Positions 8,244 through 16,413 of a DNA stretch of 64,000 nucleotides are shown here, one piece after another. Source of the stretch: Homoserinimonas sedimenticola. Lineage in GTDB: Bacteria > Actinomycetota > Actinomycetes > Actinomycetales > Microbacteriaceae. The stretch's first letter is position 1, and each line of letters opens with the position of its first letter. The stretch spans positions 393,065-457,064 of the forward strand of contig NZ_JAPELL010000001.1 in the NCBI RefSeq assembly GCF_026094475.1. Direction: 5' to 3'. The notes under the pieces are model-generated. The model had not been told where the DNA came from, did not search any database, and was given only the letters and a program-made list of their open reading frames with translations. The translations under genes and the position numbers were made by a program.

Positions 8244-9520
8244 CGCTGGTTCTCCAGCTCGCCGAAGCCGATGAGCTTGCGCGCGAGCATCATCTGCTCG
8301 TAGTTGACAACCCAGGTCTTAATGCCGCGTGAGGGTTTGGGCAGCGACCGCATGATGTCGATCGCTCGGCGGAGGTCGGGCTCGACCCGACCGATCGGAA
8401 TGCCCTCGTGCTCGAGCCGAAGTGCGATCTGCCAGGCCTTGGCACCCGTGATCACGTCGACATGGTCGAGGCCCGAGAAGTCGATGTCGTAGATCCAGGA
8501 GATGTCGGGGGTGCCCTCGTCGATCGCAAGAAGCACCTGCTCGGGGGGCTCGGGTAGTGCATCGAGATTGAGCTGAAGGCTGGCGGCGTTCTTGAACATG
8601 ACGAACTCGACCTGCTCGTCACCGAACTGCAGGAGCTCCCCCCGGCCATAGGCGGGTTTCATCCGCTCGAAGGCGCGCTGGGCTGCTGAGTCCACAAATC
8701 CCTCGCCGAGAACGACTGCAGCGGTGGCAAGGGCGGCCGCCGCATCAATCGCGTAGTGCAGGCCCTTCGCGGGCAGAACGATCTCAATCTCGGAGTCTCG
8801 AACGGCGACAGTGGCGGAGGCGCCCTCGAGACCACGGAGCTCCCCGAGCGCGACATGCTCCTCACTCGAAGACTCGCCGTCGCGGTAGTCCGTGGCATTG
8901 AAGAGGCCGTGCGGTGAGGAGGCGATGACCTCAGCAGATGCACCGAAGTAGGTCACGTCCGGCTGGTCGCCGACAATCCGCCTCGCGATCTTGCTGAGAT
9001 ACGGATCCTCACGGTTCGTGACGATGTGCTCGGTAGCCCGTGCGCTCGTGTCGAGCATCATGTCGGCGACGCGCTCTGTCTCGTAGAAGCGATAGAGCTG
9101 GTCGACCTGGGTATTGAGCATCAGGACTGTTGAGGGTCGAAGAACCTTAGTGAACTCGAGAGCGTACGCCTCATCGACTTCGAGCACGGCGATATCGGCC
9201 TTCAGCCGTCCCGTCAGGCTGACTTCAGCAAGCAGTGAGGAGGCGATGCCCTGCGGAAGGTTCGCCCCCGAGGGATTGGTGAAGACGCGGACTCCGTGTG
9301 CACGCAGCACCTCGCTCAGCATGTGAGTCGTCGTCGACTTGCCGTTCGAGCCGAGCACGAAGACGACCCCGTGTTCGAACTGGCTCGCGACCTCATGCAA
9401 GAAGCGCGGGGCGAGCCGGAGTGCCGCGTAGCCGGGGAAGGCCGAGCCACCGCCCCTGAGGCGTGCGAGAACTCGCAGCGTCTTGCCGATGAGGATCGGC
9501 AGGACGTACGAGAACCCCAT
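8240..9520 (-). CDS. MurT-like Mur ligase, zinc ribbon lost
   Basis: This is a 426-residue ATP-dependent Mur-family ligase. The P-loop is GSNGKSTTTHML, followed by TNPSGANLPQGIAS and the EVDEAYAL metal/ATP block. The C-terminal domain contains DISWIYDIDF, the MurT signature normally written DxSWxWD. Canonical MurT carries a Cys4 zinc ribbon after the DP..(S/A)..A segment, but this protein contains no cysteine at all and that region is a short acidic stretch around SSPHGLFNATDY. Canonical MurT/GatD amidates the alpha-carboxyl of D-Glu2 in lipid II. Here the ligase chemistry looks intact while the amide supply does not. I chose ATG at 9520, 4 nt after the sigA stop; a TTG at 9532 is the alternative start. 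Confidence 0.85.
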   Translation of the reverse strand: MGFSYVLPILIGKTLRVLARLRGGGSAFPGYAALRLAPRFLHEVASQFEHGVVFVLGSNGKSTTTHMLSEVLRAHGVRVFTNPSGANLPQGIASSLLAEVSLTGRLKADIAVLEVDEAYALEFTKVLRPSTVLMLNTQVDQLYRFYETERVADMMLDTSARATEHIVTNREDPYLSKIARRIVGDQPDVTYFGASAEVIASSPHGLFNATDYRDGESSSEEHVALGELRGLEGASATVAVRDSEIEIVLPAKGLHYAIDAAAALATAAVVLGEGFVDSAAQRAFERMKPAYGRGELLQFGDEQVEFVMFKNAASLQLNLDALPEPPEQVLLAIDEGTPDISWIYDIDFSGLDHVDVITGAKAWQIALRLEHEGIPIGRVEPDLRRAIDIMRSLPKPSRGIKTWVVNYEQMMLARKLIGFGELENQR

Positions 9521-9524
9521 CGAC

Positions 9525-10805
9525 CTACTCAAGGTAGTCCCGGAGCGACTGCGACCGGGACGGATGACGCAGCTTGGCCATGGTCTTCGACTCGATCTGG
9601 CGGATCCGCTCGCGCGTCACGCCGAAGGTGTCTCCGATCTGGTCCAGGGTCTTTGGCATCCCATCGCCGAGACCGAAGCGCATGCGGATGACGCCCGCCT
9701 CGCGCTCGGAGAGGGAGTCAAGCAGGCTCTCAAGCTGCTTCTGCAACATCGTGAAACCGACGGCGTCTGCCGGGACGACCGCCTCGGTGTCCTCAATGAG
9801 ATCACCGAACTCGCTGTCTCCGTCTTCACCGAGGGGGGTGTGCAGCGAGATGGGCTCGCGTCCGTACTTCTGAACCTCGACGACCTTTTCCGGAGTCATG
9901 TCGAGCTCGCGGCTGAGCTCCTCCGGCGTGGGTTCGCGGCCAAGGTCCTGCAGCATCTGGCGCTGCACGCGGGCAAGCTTGTTGATGACCTCGACCATGT
10001 GCACCGGGATGCGAATCGTCCGCGCCTGGTCTGCCATCGCGCGCGTGATCGCCTGGCGGATCCACCAGGTCGCATAGGTCGAGAACTTAAAGCCCTTTGT
10101 GTAGTCGAACTTCTCGACGGCGCGGATGAGACCGAGGTTGCCCTCCTGAATCAGGTCGAGGAACTGCATCCCGCGGCCCGTGTAGCGCTTGGCCAGAGAG
10201 ACGACGAGGCGCAGGTTCGCCCCCAGAAGGTGGCTCTTTGCGCGCTGGCCATCCTTCGCGACCCACTGAAGCTCACGCTTTTGGGCGGGCGAAAGTTTGT
10301 CTCCCTCGTTCGCGAGCTTGTCCTCGGCGAAGAGGCCCGCCTCGATGCGCATCGCGAGCTCGACCTCCTCAGCGGCGTTGAGAAGCGCGACCTTGCCGAT
10401 CTGCTTGAGATAGTCCTTGACGGGGTCCGCTGTAGCGCCGGTGATAGCTGCGGAGTAGACGGGGATCTCGTCGTCCTCGTCGCCCATCGATAGCACGATC
10501 GCGCCGGTGGGAAGCTTCTCGTCGCTGGCGTTCGGCTTGTCGTCGTCGTCGCCCTCGGCAGCTCCGCCCTCTTCAGCGTCGACGGTGGGCTCCTCGACCG
10601 CGTCTTCCTCGCTAGCAGCGGAGGCGCTCTTCGCGGCCTTCTTGCCCGAGGAGGCGGACGTCTTCTTGCTTGCGCTGGTCTTGCTCGCCGACGTCTTCTT
10701 CGCCGCCGACTTCTTCGCTGGAGCCGTGGTCTCGTCGGCGGCGGTCGCCTCCGTTTCCTCGGGTTCGCGGGAGGTCTTGGGGGTGGTTGAGGTGCGGGTA
10801 GCCAT
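9525..10805 (-). CDS. sigA: Principal RNA polymerase sigma factor (sigma-70 group 1)
   Basis: This is the housekeeping sigma factor. The 426-residue protein has an unconserved Ala/Lys/Ser/Glu-rich N-terminal tail of about 130 residues, typical of actinobacterial SigA/HrdB. Region 1.2 follows ([16 protein letters not shown]), then region 2 with [16 protein letters not shown] and the -10-reading [19 protein letters not shown]. Region 3 has [11 protein letters not shown], and region 4 has [20 protein letters not shown] near the end. The ATG at 10805 is preceded by AAAGG; further upstream starts would add unconserved residues. Its stop is only 4 nt from the start of the MurT-like gene, so the cell-wall genes downstream are probably cotranscribed. 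The 215 bp upstream (10806-11020) hold its promoter, which I could not assign. Confidence 0.95.
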   Translation of the reverse strand: MATRTSTTPKTSREPEETEATAADETTAPAKKSAAKKTSASKTSASKKTSASSGKKAAKSASAASEEDAVEEPTVDAEEGGAAEGDDDDKPNASDEKLPTGAIVLSMGDEDDEIPVYSAAITGATADPVKDYLKQIGKVALLNAAEEVELAMRIEAGLFAEDKLANEGDKLSPAQKRELQWVAKDGQRAKSHLLGANLRLVVSLAKRYTGRGMQFLDLIQEGNLGLIRAVEKFDYTKGFKFSTYATWWIRQAITRAMADQARTIRIPVHMVEVINKLARVQRQMLQDLGREPTPEELSRELDMTPEKVVEVQKYGREPISLHTPLGEDGDSEFGDLIEDTEAVVPADAVGFTMLQKQLESLLDSLSEREAGVIRMRFGLGDGMPKTLDQIGDTFGVTRERIRQIESKTMAKLRHPSRSQSLRDYLE

Positions 10806-11020
10806 GCGGATACCTTTCATTCGGAAGGAACGTGCCTTCCCTTCGGGCAGCACTAAGACCCATGTCAAGTCCGGTTACGAACCGCCATTGCAGCCGTCAC
10901 CAGACCATCGAACGGGTCTCAAAGATCAATTATTGCACGCTTTGCAGCGGCTATCCTCCACGCTGCATCAACGGGCCGCTCGCGGAGCTGCTCGAGGGCA
11001 ACAGCCGGGACGAAGGAAGT

Positions 11021-12334
11021 TCAGCGTGAGCGTTTCCGAAGGGTTCGTGATAATGCAACCCAAAGGGGGGCGACTCGTATTCCCTCCTCATCGCGGAGCT
11101 GCCGGCGGATACGGTCTCGAGTGATCAGGATGAAGGCCGTGCCGACCGCGAGCACGAGAAACTGCGTCGCGAAGGCGATACGGAAGGCCGACCACGTGTA
11201 GAGCCCCGAATCCTCGCCGGTGGAGGCCAGGTCGAGTGCCGCTCCCACGAGGAACATCATGGTGAGGCTGGCGACGAAGCCGCCCACGTTGACGATGCCG
11301 GTCGCGGAACCGTGACTGCGCAGCGGATTGAAGGACCGCGCGAACTCAAAACTGATGAGCGAGCCGGGACCCCCGACGCCCAGGACGATGATCAGCGTGG
11401 CGACGAGCCAGCTCGGTGGTTCCTCGGGGCGCGCAAGCACGACCGCCCAGGTCGCCGCAGTCACTCCCACAATGCCCAACACGAGCGATGAGCGGCGAAG
11501 GGGGTAGCGCACCGTCAGCACACCGAGAATGGGCCCCGCGACGATTCCGGAGATGAGGAGAAGGCTCAGGAGCCCGGCGGCGGCGCCGGCGCTGTAGCCG
11601 AGCCCTGTCACGAGGAAGGGGAAGCCCCATAGAAGGGCGAACATGGACCCCGGCGACTGTGTTGTGAAGTGCGACCAGAATCCGAGCTGCGTGCCGGGCC
11701 GCCGCAAGGCATCTCGTGCCTGGCGCAGAGCCTGCCCCCAACTCTCGCCCCTTTCCTGCCGCCCATCAGGGTCGGGATCATCACGGATCAGGCCGAATGC
11801 AATGAGAAACGAGAAGAGTGCCATGGCCGCGGCAATGCCGAAGGCGGGGGTCCATCCGACATCGTGAAGAAGCCAGGCGAATGGCAGCGCGGAGAGCAGC
11901 TGCCCCAGCTGACCCAGGTTCCCTGTCCACTGCGACACCTGCGGCAGGATCCGGCCTGCGAACCAGTGCGGCAGCAGGCGCAGGACCGAGATGAAGGTCG
12001 CGGCATCCCCAGCACCGACGAGGATGCGGCCGAGCACTGCCATCCAGAACTGTTCGGCGAACGCCACGGAGAGTTGGCCCAGGAACATCAGGATGGCGCC
12101 TGAACTGATGAGCGCTCGCGGACCTACCCGGTCGAGGAGAACGCCGACGGGAATCTGCAGGCCCGCATACACAATCAGTTGAACGACGGCGAGTGTCGAC
12201 AGCACCGAGGCCGAGATGTCGAAACGGTCACTCGCCTCAACCGCCGCCACTCCGAGGGATGATCGCTGCAGGACAGCGACCAGATAGACCAGTACGCCGC
12301 AGCCCCAGACCAGCCAGGACCGTCGAGAGTTCAC
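11021..12334 (-). CDS. MFS transporter
   Basis: The 437-residue protein has about twelve hydrophobic segments and the major facilitator loop motif GVLLDRVGPR between segments 2 and 3. It starts with NSRRSWLVWGCGVLVYLVAVLQRSSLGVA (quoted in two parts in spirit: first segment begins at residue 7). A cytoplasmic loop of about 30 charged residues divides two six-helix halves. The substrate is unknown; the pattern is like nitrate/drug or sugar-phosphate type carriers, without a decisive motif. The start is GTG at 12334, supported by TAGGCT six nucleotides upstream. It lies 55 bp after the PAC2 gene on the same strand but appears to have its own promoter. Confidence 0.82.
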   Translation of the reverse strand: MNSRRSWLVWGCGVLVYLVAVLQRSSLGVAAVEASDRFDISASVLSTLAVVQLIVYAGLQIPVGVLLDRVGPRALISSGAILMFLGQLSVAFAEQFWMAVLGRILVGAGDAATFISVLRLLPHWFAGRILPQVSQWTGNLGQLGQLLSALPFAWLLHDVGWTPAFGIAAAMALFSFLIAFGLIRDDPDPDGRQERGESWGQALRQARDALRRPGTQLGFWSHFTTQSPGSMFALLWGFPFLVTGLGYSAGAAAGLLSLLLISGIVAGPILGVLTVRYPLRRSSLVLGIVGVTAATWAVVLARPEEPPSWLVATLIIVLGVGGPGSLISFEFARSFNPLRSHGSATGIVNVGGFVASLTMMFLVGAALDLASTGEDSGLYTWSAFRIAFATQFLVLAVGTAFILITRDRIRRQLRDEEGIRVAPLWVALSRTLRKRSR

Positions 12335-12340
12335 GGAACG

Positions 12341-12346
12341 AGCCTA
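12341..12346 (-). promoter_or_regulatory. -10 element for the MFS gene (leaderless)
   Basis: TAGGCT on the minus strand ends six nucleotides before the GTG start at 12334, the spacing expected for a leaderless actinobacterial transcript. Confidence 0.55.
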
Positions 12347-12389
12347 GCTGCGATAGCACGGCAGCCAGGGCTACCACCGCGGAAGGGAG

Positions 12390-13316
12390 CTAGATGGCGG
12401 GCCCCTCGTCGTCACCGCGACGACGTGTCGCAAGGAACTTCTCGAGCTCGGCCGCGATCTCATCGGCGGTCGGAAGCGCTCCGGCCTCGTCCGTGAGTGG
12501 AGAGCGAACTGCGTTCCCCTCCATGTAGGCGTCGTGCCGCTCCTCGAGAGCGCCCACGAGCTTGGCGAGTTCGCCGTTCTCTGCGACCTGAAGATCTATC
12601 CGGGCAACGAAATCTCGCCCCTCTTCGCGGAGACGGTCGCTCGGGAAGATGAGCCCCGTCGCAGCGGTGATGCACTCGAGAGCCTTGACCGCGGCATCCG
12701 GAAACTCCGTGTCCGCGAGATAGTGCGGAATCAAGAGGACAAAGCCTGCGAGAGGCATCTCGGTCTCTTGAAGCGAGTACTCGAGCAAATGCAGGGCGTT
12801 TGCAGGCACGCGGGTGTGCGGGCGCCAGACCGACATCGCCTCGACGAGCTCGGAACGGGTGCCGCTGACGGTGACGCCGATGGGCCGCGTGTGCGGCACA
12901 GGCATAGGAATTGAGTGCACCCATGTGACACTGCTGACCTCGAAGTGCGCGATCAGCTCGTTCACCGCCGCGATGAAACCGTCCCACCGGTAGTCCGGCT
13001 CGTATCCCGAGAGAAGCAGGAAGGGCTTGCCCAACTCGTCGGTCAACAGGTCGAGCGAGAGCCTCGCCGGTACGTAGTTCGACAGATGGTCCTGGTCGAA
13101 GGAGATAAGCGGGCGACGCGCACGGTAGTCGAGCAACTCGTCGTTCACGAAAGCAGCGACCGTGCGCCACTCCAGTTCGTCCCTCAGGACCTCCGTGAAC
13201 TGAGACACGGCATTCCCGGCGTCAGCGAATCCGGTCAGGGCCGCCACGAGCGGCAGTCCATGAGGCACCTCGGCGGCGCCATCGCCAAGCACATAGAGCG
13301 CATCCGTCCCCGTCAT
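12390..13316 (-). CDS. PAC2 (proteasome assembly chaperone-like) family protein
   Basis: This 308-residue soluble protein belongs to the PAC2 family, whose bacterial members have no settled function. Family features seen are the N-terminal LVAALTGFADAGNAVSQF, FVNDELLDYRARRP, the middle LLLSGYEPDYRWDGF, and the late SVPAN/HLLEY segment with GFVLLIPHYLADTEFPDAA. The C-terminus is a charged helix (ADEIAAELEKFLATRR). In actinobacteria these proteins occur with or without a proteasome; no proteasome gene is in this window. The start ATG at 13316 is supported by a TACGAT -10 six nucleotides upstream. It is divergent from pepA with 88 bp between starts. Confidence 0.85.
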   Translation of the reverse strand: MTGTDALYVLGDGAAEVPHGLPLVAALTGFADAGNAVSQFTEVLRDELEWRTVAAFVNDELLDYRARRPLISFDQDHLSNYVPARLSLDLLTDELGKPFLLLSGYEPDYRWDGFIAAVNELIAHFEVSSVTWVHSIPMPVPHTRPIGVTVSGTRSELVEAMSVWRPHTRVPANALHLLEYSLQETEMPLAGFVLLIPHYLADTEFPDAAVKALECITAATGLIFPSDRLREEGRDFVARIDLQVAENGELAKLVGALEERHDAYMEGNAVRSPLTDEAGALPTADEIAAELEKFLATRRRGDDEGPAI

Positions 13317-13322
13317 GCGTCA

Positions 13323-13328
13323 ATCGTA
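13323..13328 (-). promoter_or_regulatory. -10 element for the PAC2 gene (leaderless)
   Basis: TACGAT on the minus strand is followed by six nucleotides and then the ATG at 13316. Confidence 0.5.
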
Positions 13329-13392
13329 TCTAGGCACCCCCGGCGTCAGCCGTCCATTGGTGACAGCTCAGAACGCCATGAGCGAACACCAA

Positions 13393-13398
13393 TAGCAT
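13393..13398 (+). promoter_or_regulatory. -10 element for pepA (leaderless)
   Basis: TAGCAT is followed by a six-nucleotide spacer and the ATG at 13405; no Shine-Dalgarno fits in that spacer. Confidence 0.5.
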
Positions 13399-13404
13399 GG
13401 GCGG

Positions 13405-14895
13405 ATGACCACACCCCAGCTTTCCGTCGTCGGCACAGCACCCGAAAAGATCAAGGCAGACATCTTGGTTGTGGGGGTGAGCAGCGGTGACTCCGCACCC
13501 GTCCTCCACTCCGGACTGAGCGTTCTTGACCCCATCCGGGACAGGCTCACGGCCCTCGGGGTGACGGGAGCTCGGGATGAGATCGTGCGGGTGCCCGTCG
13601 AAAACATCGCCGCTGGCGCTGTCGCTCTCGTCGGTCTCGGACGGGGCGAGTTGTCGCCCGAGTCGCTCCGCCTGGCAGCAGGCAGCGCGAGCAGGCAACT
13701 CGTCGGCATCGACACGCTGGCTCTCGCCCTACCGGTCGTGAACGCCGAAGATCTCTCGGCCGTATTGGAAGGGGCTGCGATCGGGGCGTACGCCTACACC
13801 TCCTGCAGAGGCAAGACGCGAGAGAGCGCAAAGGTGCCGGCGGGCGAGATCCTCATCGCTTCCGATCTCTCCAACACTTCCAAGCAGGTCGAACGGGCCG
13901 CGGCGATCGCGCAAGCGATGGCGGTCGTTCGCGATCTGGTGAACGCTCCCCCGGCGGAGCTCTACCCTCAAACGCTCGCAGAACGAGCTGTGGCCGCCGC
14001 GGAGGGCCTCCCGATCGACGTCACGGTGCTCACAGAGATGGAGCTCGAGGCGGGCGGTTATGGCGGTCTGCTCGGGGTGGGCAAGGGGTCGTCTCGGGGC
14101 CCCCGTCTCGTACGGCTCGACTACGCCCCTCAGAACGCCAGCGGCCATCTCGCTCTCGTCGGAAAGGGCATCACCTTCGATACGGGAGGGCTTTCCCTCA
14201 AGCCCGCCGCTTCCATGGTGGGCATGAAGTACGACATGGCGGGTGCCGCGAGCGTTCTGGGCGTGCTTCTGGCTGCAGCTCGACTCGCACTGCCCGTACA
14301 TCTCACGGGCTGGCTGTGCCTCGCGGAGAACATGCCGTCGGGCGACGCCATGCGGCCCAACGATGTCCTGACCGTGCGGGGCGGAACCACAATCGAGGTC
14401 CTCAATACGGATGCCGAGGGCCGGCTCGTACTGGCGGACGGCCTCGTCGCGGCGGGCGAGGAATCTCCGGACGCCATCATCGACATCGCAACGCTCACGG
14501 GTGCAGCCATCGTCGCGCTCGGCAACCGCTATTCCGGCGTGATGGGTGACGAGGCTCTTGTCTCCCGCCTTTGCGCGTCGGCGGAGCGGGTAGGTGAGAA
14601 GTTCTGGCCGATGCCCCTTCCCGAAGAGTTGCGCAGCTCTCTCAATTCCGACATCGCTGACATCGCAAACGCCAAGATCGGCAACACAGCGGGCGGGATG
14701 CTGCTTGCCGCCGTGTTCCTGAAGGAGTTCGCTACTCCGGCAGCGACAGCGGGCTCCACGATCCCGTGGGCACACATCGACATCGCGGGCTCCGCCAACA
14801 ACTCGGGCTCCGGCTACGGTTTCACCGGCAAGGGCGCGACCGCGGTGGGAGTGCGGGCGCTGCTCGACCTGGCCGCCTCGTTCCGAGGAGCGTAG
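13405..14895 (+). CDS. pepA: Leucyl aminopeptidase (M17 family)
   Basis: This cytosolic hexameric aminopeptidase removes N-terminal residues from peptides. The 496-residue length is normal. The N-terminal domain is variable. The catalytic domain starts near residue 160 (VRDLVNAPPAELYP) and shows the two-metal motifs GKGITFDTGGLSLKP, MKYDMAGAASV and the signature NTDAEGRLVLADGL. The catalytic Lys and Arg are within those blocks. Its C-terminus (AHIDIAGSANN...GFTGKGATAVGVRALLDL, interrupted here) is family-typical. It is followed 92 bp later by lpdA. Function is confident from complete active-site motifs. Confidence 0.95.
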   Translation: MTTPQLSVVGTAPEKIKADILVVGVSSGDSAPVLHSGLSVLDPIRDRLTALGVTGARDEIVRVPVENIAAGAVALVGLGRGELSPESLRLAAGSASRQLVGIDTLALALPVVNAEDLSAVLEGAAIGAYAYTSCRGKTRESAKVPAGEILIASDLSNTSKQVERAAAIAQAMAVVRDLVNAPPAELYPQTLAERAVAAAEGLPIDVTVLTEMELEAGGYGGLLGVGKGSSRGPRLVRLDYAPQNASGHLALVGKGITFDTGGLSLKPAASMVGMKYDMAGAASVLGVLLAAARLALPVHLTGWLCLAENMPSGDAMRPNDVLTVRGGTTIEVLNTDAEGRLVLADGLVAAGEESPDAIIDIATLTGAAIVALGNRYSGVMGDEALVSRLCASAERVGEKFWPMPLPEELRSSLNSDIADIANAKIGNTAGGMLLAAVFLKEFATPAATAGSTIPWAHIDIAGSANNSGSGYGFTGKGATAVGVRALLDLAASFRGA

Positions 14896-14987
14896 TACGC
14901 TGCAAAGTACGAAATATCTGCCGCTGGATGCGCACCTCCGTGCTGAGCTGCGATCCGCACAAAGCCTCATCCCCAAGGAGTTGACGG

Positions 14988-16361
14988 GTGCCCGAACAGA
15001 CGTTTGACGTAGTGATCCTCGGTGGCGGAAGCGGCGGATACGCCGCCGCTCTGCGCTCAGTCCAGCTGGGCTTCTCCGTCGCCCTCATCGAGAAGAACAA
15101 GCTCGGCGGCACGTGCTTGCACGTGGGGTGCATCCCGACGAAGGCTCTGCTCCACTCGGCGGAGATCGCCGACGCCGCCAGGGATTCTTCTAAGTACGGC
15201 GTGAGGTCCACGTTTGACGGCATCGACATCGCTGGGGTCACCGCCTACCGGCAGGAAGTGGTGTCCAGCAAGTTCAAGGGGCTTACGGGTCTCCTCAAGA
15301 TGCGCGGCATCACCGTGGTTGAGGGAGAAGGTCGTCTCGTGGCGCCCAACACCGTCGAGGTGGCCGGCACTCGGTACACGGGTAAGAACGTCATCCTCGC
15401 GACCGGCTCGTACTCTCGCACCCTCCCCGGTCTGGATATCGGCGGACGGGTCATCACCTCGGAGCAGGCCCTCGAGCTCGACTTCGTGCCGAAGAAGGTC
15501 GCCGTTCTCGGCGGCGGCGTCATCGGCGTCGAGTTCTCGAGCGTCTGGAAGTCCTGGGGCGCCGACGTCACCATTATCGAGGCACTCCCCCACCTCGTCC
15601 CCAACGAGGACGAGGCGATCAGCAAGCAGTTCGAGCGCGCCTTCCGAAAGCGCGGTATCAACTTCAAGGTAGGAGTCCGCTTCCAGGGCGTCACTCAGAA
15701 CGATGAGGGTGTCGTCGTGACCCTCGAGAACGGCGAGACCGTCGAGGCCGAGCTCCTGCTCGTCGCCGTCGGCCGCGGTCCCGTAACGCAGGGCCTCGGC
15801 TACGAGGAGGCGGGCATTGCGATGGATCGCGGCTTTGTCCTGACCAACGAGCGCCTGGCCACCAACGTGCCGGGTGTCTACGCAGTCGGAGACATCGTTC
15901 CCGGTCTCCAGCTCGCACATCGGGGCTTCCAGCAGGGAATCTTCGTCGCCGAGGAGATCGCTGGCCTCAACCCGGTCGTGATCGATGACGTGAACATCCC
16001 CAAGGTCACATACTCCGACCCGGAGGTGGCGTCGGTGGGCCTCAGCGAGGCGAAGGCCAAGGAGGTTCACGGGGCCGACAACGTCTCGAGCTACGACTAC
16101 AACCTCGCGGGCAACGGCAAGAGCCACATCATCGGAACCTCGGGGCTCATCAAGGTCGTACGCGTCAACGACGGCCCCGTCGTCGGTGTCCACATGATCG
16201 GCGCGCGTGTCGGCGAGCTCATCGCCGAGGCACAGCTGGTCGTTAATTGGGATGCTCACCCCGAGGACATCGCCCCGCTCCTGCACGCTCACCCCACGCA
16301 GAACGAGGCGCTCGGCGAAGCCTTCCTTGCCCTCGCTGGCAAGCCCCTCCACGCCGTCTGA
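14988..16361 (+). CDS. lpdA: Dihydrolipoyl dehydrogenase (E3)
   Basis: This FAD/NAD flavoenzyme reoxidizes dihydrolipoamide on the E2 of the 2-oxo acid dehydrogenase complexes. The 457-residue protein opens with the FAD motif VILGGGSGGYAAAL, followed by the redox disulfide GGTCLHVGCIPTKALL. A second Rossmann motif VLGGGVIGVEFSS serves NAD binding. The C-terminal interface domain contains the active-site His-Glu pair in HAHPTQNEALGEA. The start is GTG at 14988, with AAGGAG at suitable distance. The E2 gene follows 52 bp downstream, and aceE at 47 kb completes the complex. The gene is intact. Confidence 0.95.
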   Translation: MPEQTFDVVILGGGSGGYAAALRSVQLGFSVALIEKNKLGGTCLHVGCIPTKALLHSAEIADAARDSSKYGVRSTFDGIDIAGVTAYRQEVVSSKFKGLTGLLKMRGITVVEGEGRLVAPNTVEVAGTRYTGKNVILATGSYSRTLPGLDIGGRVITSEQALELDFVPKKVAVLGGGVIGVEFSSVWKSWGADVTIIEALPHLVPNEDEAISKQFERAFRKRGINFKVGVRFQGVTQNDEGVVVTLENGETVEAELLLVAVGRGPVTQGLGYEEAGIAMDRGFVLTNERLATNVPGVYAVGDIVPGLQLAHRGFQQGIFVAEEIAGLNPVVIDDVNIPKVTYSDPEVASVGLSEAKAKEVHGADNVSSYDYNLAGNGKSHIIGTSGLIKVVRVNDGPVVGVHMIGARVGELIAEAQLVVNWDAHPEDIAPLLHAHPTQNEALGEAFLALAGKPLHAV

Positions 16362-16413
16362 CCCTCTCCCGAACTATGCTGGAGCCACAGATTTCACCAA
16401 AGGAGCACCACAG

